64,000 nt of DNA from UBA1847 sp942492205 (GCA_942492205.1 CALODT010000001.1:1550001-1614000); one strand, 5' to 3'; counted from the stretch's first letter, positions 25,750-34,389 are shown. The notes: generated by a model from the sequence alone, not told the origin. Translations and numbers: made by a program.

Positions 25750-26090
25750 GTGGGTGCCAGGAGGGGAACCTCGTTCAACAAAACGCGCCAGCGTTTTGGA
25801 CGCCGGCTTGTCCGGCGCCCCGGAGGGGTGAGGATCGGCCTAAGCCGATTCGAATCAATCCTGCCCCCGCTACCAAATGACAAAGGGTCCCTTTTAGGGG
25901 CCCATTTGCATTTGGAAATAAGCAATGTTCGAACCTGCGAGGAAGCAGGTTCGCTCGCAGCTGCAGCGACGCATGCGTCGCGATTGGCGACAAGAGCAAC
26001 CGGAGCGCGCAGCGCGGAGGGCGAAATCCTGCCGGGATTTCCGAATCTCGGTGGATTACGGGGCCGACGAGCGCCTGCAATAAACCCGAA
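25750..26090. repeat. Hairpin-rich repeat block with a second copy of the tRNA-fMet 3' end
   Basis: No credible gene lies in 25705-26286. Bases 25857-25877 repeat exactly the 21 bases at 25686-25706 (tRNA T-arm end, acceptor and CCA), followed by another terminator-like hairpin at 25884-25904 (AGGGTCCC/GGGGCCC). The block also contains several stems: CGCCGG/CCGGCG (25802-25818), GAACCTGC/GCAGGTTC (25931-25952), and a perfect 16-base palindrome GCGACGCATGCGTCGC (25966-25981). The rest of a tRNA body is absent, so this is a tail copy, not a second gene. Related copies lie at 28999-29064, 29168-29220 and 32183-32290. Confidence 0.7.
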
Positions 26091-26286
26091 AGCTGACATT
26101 CAGTTACCGCCAATATACCCCCAAAGTTCGATGAAGTACCGTGTCCGCCAGAAGAGCCTATTGCTTTTGTGCTTGCCCAAGAGTAAATCTATATGAACTT
26201 GCCTCTCTATCGTCCCTTGGGATGCTTCGCCGAGATATGGCTTGCACCCACCTGCTTACAGCTACGCCTTTCTTAGGAAATCTGAT

Positions 26287-26850
26287 ATGCCTGCGCGATT
26301 GTTTTCGTTCATTGGCGGCGAGACAGGCCTTTGGCGTGTCACCGAAATGGAAGCGATAGTTGGAGAGCCGCTGCCAACGGCGATGGGGCTCGAAATAGCC
26401 TCTGGCTCAGAGATTCCATCCGATCCACATGCATCTTGGGTTCTTCGTGGAATAACAAGCAATGAGCGGTACGCTGATCGCGAGGAAAGGCGTCAAATCG
26501 TCGACAAGCTGCTCGATCTTGGGCGCCCGGAGGCAACGTGCGCGGCGCTAATCGCGATTCGCAAGAACGAGGCCTGGTGGGCATTGACACAAGAAGAACG
26601 CCTGAGCATTTTCAAGGGGCAATCTCACCACACCAAAATCGGACTGGAGTATTTTCCCACGCTGGCCAGAAGGCTCCATCACTGCCGTGATCTCTCAGAG
26701 AACGAGCCGTTCGATTTCATCACTTGGTTTGAGTACGCGCCATCTGATGAGGCGAGGTTCAACAAGCTCCTTGCTGCATTGCGTGCTATACCGGAGTGGC
26801 AGTATGTTGAGCGCGAAGTGGACATCCGGCTCGAGCGTGATCTGGTCTAA
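26287..26850 (+). CDS. Chlorite dismutase-family (Cld-like) protein
   Basis: Recognised as a short Cld-family protein from its C-terminal half: KIGLEYFPTLARRLHHCRDL (about 119-138) and FDFITWFEYAPSDEARFNKL followed by an EWQYVEREVDIRLER segment (about 145-183). It has 187 residues from the ATG preceded by TTAGGAAA at 26274-26281. Cld-like proteins are dimeric ferredoxin-like folds that may bind heme; true chlorite dismutases detoxify chlorite and HemQ makes heme in Gram-positives, but the short clade found in many proteobacteria has no settled role. No perchlorate or heme genes are nearby, so function is left open. It stands alone among non-coding repeat sequence. Confidence 0.8.
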   Translation: MPARLFSFIGGETGLWRVTEMEAIVGEPLPTAMGLEIASGSEIPSDPHASWVLRGITSNERYADREERRQIVDKLLDLGRPEATCAALIAIRKNEAWWALTQEERLSIFKGQSHHTKIGLEYFPTLARRLHHCRDLSENEPFDFITWFEYAPSDEARFNKLLAALRAIPEWQYVEREVDIRLERDLV

Positions 26851-27196
26851 CCCTTCGTTGCAGCAGACGACCAACGACCGACGATGAGTGCGATCATCGC
26901 GAATGACCGGACTTGCTGCGTTTGCGATCTTCACGAGATCCTGGGGAATGTCGCTTTCTTGCCGATTATTGCCGGTCGGAGGGTCGGCAAAGGTAACGGC
27001 TCAACGACAGTTTTGAGCAATAGCGGTCGTTCGCGGAGTAGGACGCTACGCGGCCACCAATGGCACGTCCAATACAATCAGCGGCTTACTATGCCTTGCT
27101 AACATGTTTTTCCGCACAGCAACCTAATCTGAGCAGTCCACAAAACGCCCCCGCTATTACAAATATACGATAGCCGGTCCCTTGTGAACGGCTTCT
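26851..27196. other. Gene-free spacer with a degenerate tRNA-tail fragment
   Basis: The 346 bases between the Cld-like gene and the converging SulP gene hold no convincing gene. A short fragment CGCCCCCGCTATTACAAAT near 27147-27165 resembles the tRNA-fMet tail plus the start of its repeat, in decayed form. No good terminator stem was found. Confidence 0.4.
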
Positions 27197-28849
27197 TTAG
27201 TTGCCTTCCCGAGCCGGACTCGCTTCGTGATCCAGCTGCTCCGCGACGTAGCGGAGTGCCTCCCGGCGCGTTGCAAATCTTGTGGTTTCCTTGAATCGAT
27301 CGAGGATGCCCATCCGGCCCAGCAAACGAGCGACCGGTGCCGACAGACCGACGATCAGCACCTCTTTTCCCGCAGACATGGCCTTATCGACGATTTCCTC
27401 CAAAGCCAGTGCAGCACTTCCATCCACTCTGGGTACGTCATGCAAGTCGATCAGGATTACGTCATAGGCATCCGAGCTCCCTGTTGTCCGGCTGAGCTCC
27501 TTCGCGGCACCGAAGCTCATGAGGCCGGACAGATAGATAAACAATAACCGGCCGCCGCAGCGCCGGAGTAGCTCGGACTCTTTTTTGCTCAGAAACTCCG
27601 CGTGATCCGGATCGGATAGTGCTTTGATCGATTCGATCTGCAAGTCTGCGCTTTCTTTTACGAAGGCAAGGCTCGCCAAGACCACGCCGGTGGCAACTGC
27701 CGTTATGACATCGATGAACACCGTCAGCAGGAGGACCACCGCCATCAATATAACGTCAACTCTCGGCGCGTTGAGCATGCGCTTGAGGTAGCGCCAGTCG
27801 ATGACATCCAGGCCTACCTTGATGAGTATGCCGGCGAGTGCTGCGTGCGGTACAAATGCCAGCACAGGTCCGAGCCCGAGGACAACGAGGAACACGACGA
27901 TCGCGTGGATAACGCCGGACAGGGGCGTCCGCCCGCCCGCTTTTACGTTGGTCAAAGTCCGAATAGTGGCGCCAGCGCCTGGCAGTCCCCCCATGATGCC
28001 CGCAGCGATGTTGCCGATGCCCTGGCCGACGAGTTCCTTGTCGGAGTCATGGAAGGTGCGCGTTACGTTGTCCGCCGCGAGGGATGTCAGCAAGCTGTCG
28101 ATGGCGCCCAGCGCGCCCAAAACGGCGGCAGAGACGAGCATGCCATTGAGGTCCTCGAGCAAAACGGAAGGAACTTGCCATTGCGGCATGCCCGTCGGGA
28201 TTATCCCCAGGACAGTGGCGTCCGATAGACCAAGCGCCAACAGCGACCCAACAACCAGGGCGATCAACGGTGCCGGTATCAGGCGGTTGAGCGTCGCGGG
28301 CGTAAACAGACAAATGAAAAGCGAGACTACGCCCAGAACAACCGCATGGATATTGGGATTCCGCAGTTCCTGTGGCAGTACCGTGATCGCATTGGCGACT
28401 GTGTCCGGAGTGGGGTAGCCGAGGAGTGGCTCGAGTTGCATGATGATCAGGATTACGCCTATGCCCGTCATGAAACCGGAGATTACGGGGTAGGGCATGA
28501 GATTTACGTATCGGCCCAATCGCATGGCACCGAACAAGAGCTGGAATCCGCCGGCCATCATGACGACAGTAAAAGCAACACCGGGGTTGTCGGCGTACAT
28601 GGTGAATACGGATGCGGACACGATTGTCATTGGTCCGGTTGGGCCGGAAATCTGTGCAGGTGTCCCCCCGAACAGGGCGGCAAACAGGCCAACGCAAGCA
28701 GCACCGTAAAGTCCTGCAACGGCACCGGCTCCGGATGCAACGCCGAAGGCAATTGCCAAGGGCAAGGCCACTACCGCGGCGGTGAGCCCGCCGAAAACGT
28801 CGCCGCGCAGATTGCTGGTATCTATCGTGTTGATTCGGAATCGATTCAT
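27197..28849 (-). CDS. SulP-family inorganic anion transporter with STAS domain
   Basis: Inner-membrane SulP/SLC26-type transporter; 550 residues. The N-terminal ~400 residues form the multi-helix transport domain (GLTAAVVALPLAIAFGVASG at about 18-37; QISGPTGPMTIVSASVF at about 66-82). The last ~130 residues form a cytoplasmic STAS domain (VILIDLHDVPRVDGSAALAL). Family members carry sulfate, bicarbonate or other anions; substrate cannot be read from sequence by eye. Bicarbonate is plausible in marine bacteria. It is divergent from the DUF1538 pair, which suggests shared control across the 486-base gap. Confidence 0.92.
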   Translation of the reverse strand: MNRFRINTIDTSNLRGDVFGGLTAAVVALPLAIAFGVASGAGAVAGLYGAACVGLFAALFGGTPAQISGPTGPMTIVSASVFTMYADNPGVAFTVVMMAGGFQLLFGAMRLGRYVNLMPYPVISGFMTGIGVILIIMQLEPLLGYPTPDTVANAITVLPQELRNPNIHAVVLGVVSLFICLFTPATLNRLIPAPLIALVVGSLLALGLSDATVLGIIPTGMPQWQVPSVLLEDLNGMLVSAAVLGALGAIDSLLTSLAADNVTRTFHDSDKELVGQGIGNIAAGIMGGLPGAGATIRTLTNVKAGGRTPLSGVIHAIVVFLVVLGLGPVLAFVPHAALAGILIKVGLDVIDWRYLKRMLNAPRVDVILMAVVLLLTVFIDVITAVATGVVLASLAFVKESADLQIESIKALSDPDHAEFLSKKESELLRRCGGRLLFIYLSGLMSFGAAKELSRTTGSSDAYDVILIDLHDVPRVDGSAALALEEIVDKAMSAGKEVLIVGLSAPVARLLGRMGILDRFKETTRFATRREALRYVAEQLDHEASPAREGN

Positions 28850-28998
28850 TTGCCTGGGTCAGGGCACGCAGATGGTGAAATATTGATTGACTGAGGACCT
28901 TTGTCAATCAGTCATGCCAGACCTCCTGGGATCGATCAGTTCCTGGCATTCTGCCTGAGGCGGATCCGCGTGATGATTGTCGGAACCTTACATATCAG

Positions 28999-29220
28999 GC
29001 CCCCGCTAACAAATGACAAAGGGTTCCTTTTAGGGGCCCTTTTTCATTTGGAAATGAGCAAGCGTTGAACCCGAATGGCCGCGCAGCGGGTCTCACGACT
29101 AAACTCAGAGGCAATCTGTTGGCATTGAGCCCTTAATGAGCGGGTTCGTTTCGAGGCCGGCGTAGCCGGCCGACATAACTGAGCCGCAAAGCGGCAAGAG
29201 CAATCCTGACCCCGCTGCCA
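28999..29220. repeat. Further copies of the tRNA-tail/terminator repeat block
   Basis: Lies in the gene-free 28850-29335 gap. 28999-29064 matches 25863-25926 at most positions (CCCCGCTAACAAATGACAAA, then an AGGG/CCCT hairpin and CATTTGGAAAT). It ends with another tail, AATCCTGACCCCGCTGCCA (29202-29220), preceded by two stems: GGCCGGC/GCCGGCC (29157-29173) and GCCGC/GCGGC (29183-29195). The promoters of SulP and the DUF1538 pair must also lie in this gap but were not clear. Confidence 0.6.
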
Positions 29221-29335
29221 CACAATCCCTCTCTCGTTCCGGTAGCTTTCTCCACGAAGGTCGCGGGACGTGCAGTTTTGTTGTCTTTGCAAATGGCTAT
29301 GGATAAACTGAAAACGGGGAAAGGGCTACGCACAC

Positions 29336-30070
29336 TTGAAAGATTCGCTTCGAGCACTCGCCAGAGACGCAGGCAATAGCTTGCGCGACCTGACCCCGAT
29401 CGTCGTCGTGATCGGCGTTTTCCAGGTGTTCATCATCCGCCAGCCGGTCGATGGCCTTTGGTCGATCGTCGGCGGTGGCCTGCTCGTGTTAGCCGGTCTT
29501 ACCTTCTTCATCTTCGGCCTGCGACTCGCGCTCTTTCCTATCGGCGAGGAGCTCGCTCGCGCGCTCGCGCGCAAAGGTAGCGTATTCTGGCTTATCTCCT
29601 TTGCCTTCATGCTCGGCTTCGGGACGACAGTGGCGGAGCCGGCGCTGATTGCCGTCGCAGCCGAAGCGGCGGCGGTTGCCGCGGATGCGGAAGTCATCGC
29701 GAGGACGCCCGAGGCCATGGATGACTATGCGCTGGGCCTGCGCATGACGGTTGCGCTGGCCGTTGGTGTTGCATTGGTGGTGGGTGTGTTCCGCATCATC
29801 ACCAACCTGTCGCTGCCGCTACTGATCATCGGCGGCTATGCGCTCGTGGTACTGCTGACGACGATTGCGCCCCCCGAGATCATCGGCATCGCCTACGATT
29901 CCGGCGGCGTGACGACCTCGACTGTGACCGTTCCACTGGTGACCGCGCTGGGTGTCGGGCTCGCCAGCTCCCTGAAGGGCAGGAACCCGATGCTGGACGG
30001 CTTCGGTCTGATTGCCTTTGCCTCGTTGACGCCAATCCTGTTCGTGCTGATCTACGGCATGGTGGTCTGA
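29336..30070 (+). CDS. DUF1538 membrane protein, first subunit
   Basis: Polytopic inner-membrane protein of the DUF1538 family; 244 residues from a TTG start preceded by GGGGAAAGGG. Six or seven hydrophobic segments are visible. Two motifs recur in both members of this pair: GTTVAEPALIAVAAEA (about 98-113) and AYDSGGVTTSTVTVPLVTAL (about 186-205), then a GLASSLKGRNPMLDGFGLIA segment. The family has no established function; paired small membrane proteins with internal sequence duplication suggest a transporter. It overlaps the next gene by one base, so the two are translationally coupled. Confidence 0.82.
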   Translation: MKDSLRALARDAGNSLRDLTPIVVVIGVFQVFIIRQPVDGLWSIVGGGLLVLAGLTFFIFGLRLALFPIGEELARALARKGSVFWLISFAFMLGFGTTVAEPALIAVAAEAAAVAADAEVIARTPEAMDDYALGLRMTVALAVGVALVVGVFRIITNLSLPLLIIGGYALVVLLTTIAPPEIIGIAYDSGGVTTSTVTVPLVTALGVGLASSLKGRNPMLDGFGLIAFASLTPILFVLIYGMVV

Positions 30071-30861
30071 TGGACCTGGCTGTCAACACACTCCTTTTCA
30101 TCGTCGACAGCGGGCTGGATGTACTGCCGATTGTCGTCTTTCTGTTTGCGTTTCACTGGCTCGTCATCCGCGAAAGGATGCCTGGCGGTGGCAAGATCAT
30201 CGTGGGATTCCTGTTCGTCGTCGTCGGGCTTGGCCTGTTCCTGGAAGGCCTCACTCAGAGCCTGTTTCCGCTCGGACGTATGATGGCGGAGCAGCTCACT
30301 CACCCCGAATTCCTGCTCGACAATGTAGCGCACTCCATGGCCGACTTTACCTGGAGGGATTTCTACTGGGTCTATATCTTTGCAGCGACGGTCGGTTTTT
30401 CCACGGCCATGGCGGAACCTGCACTGATCGCCGTGGCTATGAAAGCCAACACCGTCTCTGGTGGGACAATCGGCGTCGTCGGCCTGCGCATTGCGGTAGC
30501 CATCGGCGCGGGCATCGGCGTAAGCCTGGGGTGCTTCCGCGTCATTACGGGCTTGCCCCTGCCTTATTTCATCGCGGCCGGTTACCTCATTGTTATCGTG
30601 CAGACGATGGCAGCCCCGAAAGAGATCGTGCCGCTAGCGTACGACTCGGGCGGTGTGACGACATCGACCGTTACAGTTCCATTGGTTGCAGCGCTCGGAC
30701 TTGGCCTGGCCGACGCCATACCGGGACGCAGCCCGCTGCTGGACGGCTTTGGCCTGATCGCATTCGCGGCCCTGTTCCCGATCATTTCGGTGCTCGCCTA
30801 CGGCCAGTTCGCCATGTTCCGGGAACGCATCTCGAAATCGCAGCTGTCTGACAAGAAATAA
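30070..30861 (+). CDS. DUF1538 membrane protein, second subunit
   Basis: Paralogue of the preceding gene; 263 residues. It shares the same layout and the motifs FSTAMAEPALIAVAMKA (about 112-128) and AYDSGGVTTSTVTVPLVAAL (about 193-212), plus LADAIPGRSPLLDGFGLIAF. In some genomes DUF1538 proteins are a single chain about twice as long, so these two ORFs probably form the two halves of one membrane unit. Start ATG shares its A with the previous TGA. An intrinsic terminator follows. Confidence 0.84.
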   Translation: MDLAVNTLLFIVDSGLDVLPIVVFLFAFHWLVIRERMPGGGKIIVGFLFVVVGLGLFLEGLTQSLFPLGRMMAEQLTHPEFLLDNVAHSMADFTWRDFYWVYIFAATVGFSTAMAEPALIAVAMKANTVSGGTIGVVGLRIAVAIGAGIGVSLGCFRVITGLPLPYFIAAGYLIVIVQTMAAPKEIVPLAYDSGGVTTSTVTVPLVAALGLGLADAIPGRSPLLDGFGLIAFAALFPIISVLAYGQFAMFRERISKSQLSDKK

Positions 30862-30877
30862 GGGTAGGAAGACCACT

Positions 30878-30905
30878 AGGCACTTCGAAGTGCTTGTTGT
30901 TTTTG
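30878..30905 (+). terminator. Intrinsic terminator after the DUF1538 pair
   Basis: GCACT/AGTGC (30880-30893) with a TCGA loop, followed by TTGTTGTTTTTG. It separates the DUF1538 pair from the converging universal stress gene. Confidence 0.7.
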
Positions 30906-31050
30906 TCGCAGAAAATCTTGCGGCCGGATTCTCCAACATTTTTCCGAGGGTGCTCAATTTGACGAGGAGACAGGCACGCCTATTGGCGTATTGATCGATG
31001 TCGACGATGCCGCTAACTTGCAGCGCTTGCGAAGAAGTACGCTCGGGACG

Positions 31051-32022
31051 CTATCCCTCCAACGTTACCGGACTCGTGAATCCTGGTGGTTTGATTGTTA
31101 AAACGGAGCAGTCCAGTTGCCCGAGAATGCTCTCCGCAGTGTTGCCCATGAAGAAACCGTCAATTCCGGTGCGCGCGACGGACCCCATGACGACGAGATC
31201 CACGGCCAGTTCGCGAGCCAACTCCGATACAACGAACTCGGCGGGCCCTTTAACGACATGGAGGTGGAGGTCGAGGGCGTCAGCGTTGTTCGTATCTGTC
31301 GAGGTGCCGTAGCGCTTGACGAGGTTCTTCAACCAGCGCCTTCGCCCGCTGGCTTCCTTTTCCAACATTGCATTGAACTCAGCCTCCGAGAAGTCCCACT
31401 TGTGTGACTTCAGGAGCGATTCGCCAAACACTTCCCATGCATGCACGATGTGCGCTTCGCTGTATTCCGCCAGCGCCATTGACGTGGATAGCTCCAGAAT
31501 CTGGCGATTGAGTATGTCTTTTGCCGGTTCCTGCGGATCCTGGTCAACGGCCGCCAGTATGCGATGATATGTTTTCGGCTCCGTCGGCTTGATGATCCAG
31601 ACCGGGCACGGGCACTTGCGCATGAGGTGCTTGTCCGTACTGCTGAACAATATCTCCTGCAGGCTACTGTCAGCGTCGGCACACTTGATGATCAGGTCGT
31701 GCTCGTTCCGCAACACCTGTCGGATGATCTCGATAAATGGTTTGCCGACAAGCAGTACCGTGTCTATGGATACTCCGTCAGAAGCGACTGAGTTGACGGT
31801 ATCTTCCAGCCACTCTCGCGTCTTGGCAATGGCGACATCGAGGACCTGGCGTGGCGTGATCCTGATAGCACCTATTCGTACCTCGCCGGGAACTGTGCCG
31901 ACGATCGCACACACGGTAAGGCGGGCTTTGTTCTTCCTTGCTAATGTGGCGCCACGTTTCAGGGCAGCCGAGTAGTCCGTACCCTCATCGACAACAAGCA
32001 AGATATTGGAAAACCTTTTCAC
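31051..32022 (-). CDS. Tandem-domain universal stress protein
   Basis: Cytoplasmic Usp with two domains (UspE-like arrangement), 323 residues. Domain 1 starts SNILLVVDEGTDYSAALKRG; domain 2 starts YHRILAAVDQDPQEPAKD (about 153). The ATP-type signature is visible at the end, VMGSVARTGIDGFFMGNTAES, then LGQLDCSVLTIKPP. The first domain's equivalent region is degenerate. It converges on the DUF1538 pair. Usp genes beside SulP-type transporters are common, which suggests a stress or ion-homeostasis setting, but this is inference. Confidence 0.92.
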   Translation of the reverse strand: MKRFSNILLVVDEGTDYSAALKRGATLARKNKARLTVCAIVGTVPGEVRIGAIRITPRQVLDVAIAKTREWLEDTVNSVASDGVSIDTVLLVGKPFIEIIRQVLRNEHDLIIKCADADSSLQEILFSSTDKHLMRKCPCPVWIIKPTEPKTYHRILAAVDQDPQEPAKDILNRQILELSTSMALAEYSEAHIVHAWEVFGESLLKSHKWDFSEAEFNAMLEKEASGRRRWLKNLVKRYGTSTDTNNADALDLHLHVVKGPAEFVVSELARELAVDLVVMGSVARTGIDGFFMGNTAESILGQLDCSVLTIKPPGFTSPVTLEG

Positions 32023-32182
32023 GGCTGAGCCTCGCGTATTTTGAACGCCAACCCGACGATTTTACTATTAATTTGAGAACTGGACATTTGGCCCGGAAGC
32101 GGGAATAGCTGGTCGATTCCGCTATTTGCAAACGGACATCTGCCGGGCTGCCGGAACAAGGCGCTCCAAGGCAGCCGTGGGC

Positions 32183-32290
32183 GGCCGACACAACTAAGCC
32201 CGGTAGGGCGACGGCAATCGAGCCACCGTTGCCAAACGCAGAAGGGCCCCCGCGTGGGGCCATTTCTTTATTTGGCCATTTGCAAGTCAT
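32183..32290. repeat. Degenerate tRNA-tail/terminator repeat copy
   Basis: GGCCGACACAACTAAGCCC (from 32183) matches the block at 29168 onward. It is followed by a decayed tail CACCGTTGCCA (32224-32234) and a hairpin GGCCCCC/TGGGGCC (32245-32261) with ATTTCTTTATTTGG. The hairpin could terminate plus-strand transcription. It lies in the 429-base gap between usp (divergent) and the SDR gene; no gene was found in the gap. Confidence 0.55.
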
Positions 32291-32451
32291 GGACCTGCAA
32301 AGCAGCTCAAATCGTTAAGTACATCCCAGAATTGACGGACGACGCCTGAGGTCGACAATGGTGAATCGGTCCGGTTCCTCGTGGGTGTACACGGTGGGGC
32401 TGAGTCGCGGCACGCCCTCGACAAGAATGTCACCGGAACAGGGTGTTTGAC

Positions 32452-33441
32452 ATGAAGAAAGTCCTGGTAGCGGGTGCCACGGGGTATCTTGGTCAGTTCG
32501 TGGTCAAGGCGCTGAAGGCGAAGGGTTTTTGGGTTCGCGCTCTTGCTCGTAGTGCCTCGAAACTGGCGTCTGTCGAGGACTACGCTGATGAGTTGTTCAT
32601 CGGCGAGGTTACCGACCTCGATTCGCTCAGCGGTCTCTGCGATGGTATCGACGTTGTTTTCTCGTCGGTAGGGATTACGCGACAGAAAGACGGGTTGACC
32701 TACAACGACGTCGACTACCAGGGCAACAGGAATCTCCTGACCCTTGCTGAAGGGTCAGATGTTTCAAAGTTCGTGTATGTGCATGTCCTGAATGCTGAGA
32801 AACAGCAGCACGTCGCGATGATCCAAGCCAAGCAGGCGTTTGTCGACGAGCTCAAACGGTCGGCGGTGGATCACACGGTAATATGCCCGACCGGGTTCTT
32901 TTCGGATATGGAGGAGTTTCTAAAGATGGCCCGCGCCGGGCGCGTTTACCTGTTTGGTGACGGCTCAAGTCGGATTAACCCGATTCACGGTGCCGATCTC
33001 GCCGGGGTTTGTGCGGCCGCGCTGGAAAGTGGGAAACGGCAGCTCGATGTCGGTGGGCCGGACGTGTTCACCTACCGCGAGATCGCTGAGCTCGCCTTCG
33101 ACGTCCTCGAAAAGCCGAGGAAGATTACCTGCGTTCCGAAGAGGCTGATCGCCGCGGCGGTCGGGGTGTTCCGCTGGGTGGCGCCAGTCAAGGCGTATGG
33201 CCCGATTCAGTTTCTCGCCACGGTAATGACCATGGATGTCGTTGCTGAGACGTTCGGCAGGCGACATCTGCCGGACCATTTTCGCCGTTGCGCAAAAGCC
33301 GGAGCACAGAAGCGGCCAGGAGAGGCCAGGCAGTTATTCGGACTAACGAAACACCACCCCTTGATACAGGACGATCTTGCGGGTCGGAGCGACCGGCTAC
33401 GCCGGAAACAAGCTGGAATTGCTGAAATGGCCTGCTTATGA
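32452..33441 (+). CDS. NAD(P)-binding SDR/NmrA-like oxidoreductase
   Basis: Extended or atypical short-chain dehydrogenase: the Rossmann motif VLVAGATGYLGQFVV opens the protein, and the body resembles NAD(P)H-binding NmrA/SDR proteins of unknown substrate (SKFVYVHVLNAEK; DHTVICPTGFFSDMEEF). It has 329 residues from the ATG at 32452; a GTG nine bases earlier is also in frame. The last ~55 residues (from CAKAGAQKRPG) look unlike the family and are rich in Arg/Gln/Gly. The +1 frame gives FAVAQKPEHRSGQER and a stop at 33344-33346, so a frameshift near 33285 is possible. Substrate is not predictable. Confidence 0.78.
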   Translation: MKKVLVAGATGYLGQFVVKALKAKGFWVRALARSASKLASVEDYADELFIGEVTDLDSLSGLCDGIDVVFSSVGITRQKDGLTYNDVDYQGNRNLLTLAEGSDVSKFVYVHVLNAEKQQHVAMIQAKQAFVDELKRSAVDHTVICPTGFFSDMEEFLKMARAGRVYLFGDGSSRINPIHGADLAGVCAAALESGKRQLDVGGPDVFTYREIAELAFDVLEKPRKITCVPKRLIAAAVGVFRWVAPVKAYGPIQFLATVMTMDVVAETFGRRHLPDHFRRCAKAGAQKRPGEARQLFGLTKHHPLIQDDLAGRSDRLRRKQAGIAEMACL

Positions 33442-33558
33442 CTGCGATGACAAGTGATCGATGCAAACGCACAGAACTTGCGTTGGCATCCGGGGGAGGG
33501 AGAGGCTTCGAGGAGGTCTGCAGCCGGCGCCCGACGTATTAACGACCTGGCCATTTCT

Positions 33559-34389
33559 TCAAGTTCTGTCCAGTTCGAACCTCTCGCGCAGGAATCGCGC
33601 GATGCCTTCGTCATCGTGGTGGCCGATCACCGCTGTGGCCGCGGACTTGATGGAATCGATGGCATTCGCCGGCGCGTAGCTTTCGTCCGCCGCCGCGAAC
33701 ATGCTCAAGTCATTGTCGCTATCGCCGAAGCAGATAACACGCTCGAGACCCAGCAGCTCTTTCATGACCTCAATTGCACCGCCTTTGCTGGCGTCGCTGT
33801 GATGGACGTCGAGCCAGCGCCACTGCTTCCCTTCAAAAGCGACACCGGAATAGGCCACGAGATGCGGCTCGCTATCGACACTGTGCAAAACGGCCTTTAT
33901 CGCCTCCTTGTCACCGATCGAGTTGACATGCGTTATTGCCGCGTCGGCAGGAAGTTCTGACAGAGCACGTACCCTGATTGGCTCCTGCATGCCGATAGCC
34001 CGAATCAGCTCGCGCTCGACCTCCGATTGCAACGGCGGGTGATACACCGTGCTTTCGTCATCCGCGTCCAGTGTAAAAACGAAGGGAGTGACGCCGCTGC
34101 CAATGCAGGCCTTTACCACGTTATCGAGTTCGTTGGCGGTCAGCATGGCACCGCTGGAGAAGCGGAGCTGCTCGGGATGCCAGATCAACACACCGTTCTT
34201 GTAGGCCTGCGGCAATGGAAAACTGTGGCCCTCCAGGATGGCTTTGGCGCCATGAAGCGTACGGCCGGTGGCCACCGTGTAGGCGATGTCGCGTTGCGAC
34301 AGCAACTTCAGTGTCTCACTGGTGTAGGTGGAGATCTCTGAATCGCGATTCAGCAGCGTGCCATCAAGATCAAAGACAATAAGTTCCAT
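33559..34389 (-). CDS. HAD-family (Cof-type) hydrolase
   Basis: Cytoplasmic sugar-phosphate or FMN phosphatase-like enzyme of the Cof subfamily (HAD IIB). It has 276 residues. HAD motif I is VFDLDGTLLNRD (nucleophile Asp at about residue 8), motif II a VATGRT segment, and motif IV is VICFGDSDNDLSMFAAADES near residue 215. Substrate specificity is not fixed by sequence in this subfamily. It is divergent from the alkylsulfatase gene. Confidence 0.92.
   Translation of the reverse strand: MELIVFDLDGTLLNRDSEISTYTSETLKLLSQRDIAYTVATGRTLHGAKAILEGHSFPLPQAYKNGVLIWHPEQLRFSSGAMLTANELDNVVKACIGSGVTPFVFTLDADDESTVYHPPLQSEVERELIRAIGMQEPIRVRALSELPADAAITHVNSIGDKEAIKAVLHSVDSEPHLVAYSGVAFEGKQWRWLDVHHSDASKGGAIEVMKELLGLERVICFGDSDNDLSMFAAADESYAPANAIDSIKSAATAVIGHHDDEGIARFLRERFELDRT

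Noticed and set aside
25603..26196. 197-codon plus frame over the initiator tRNA and repeat block
   Set aside because: It runs through the tRNA gene and terminators; sequence such as LPPLPNDKGSLLG is translated repeat.
26884..27102. 72-codon plus frame after the Cld-like gene
   Set aside because: No ribosome-binding site, no family resemblance, lies in decayed intergenic sequence.
28346..28894. 182-codon plus frame opposite the SulP gene
   Set aside because: Shadow of the SulP transmembrane region; no start signal.
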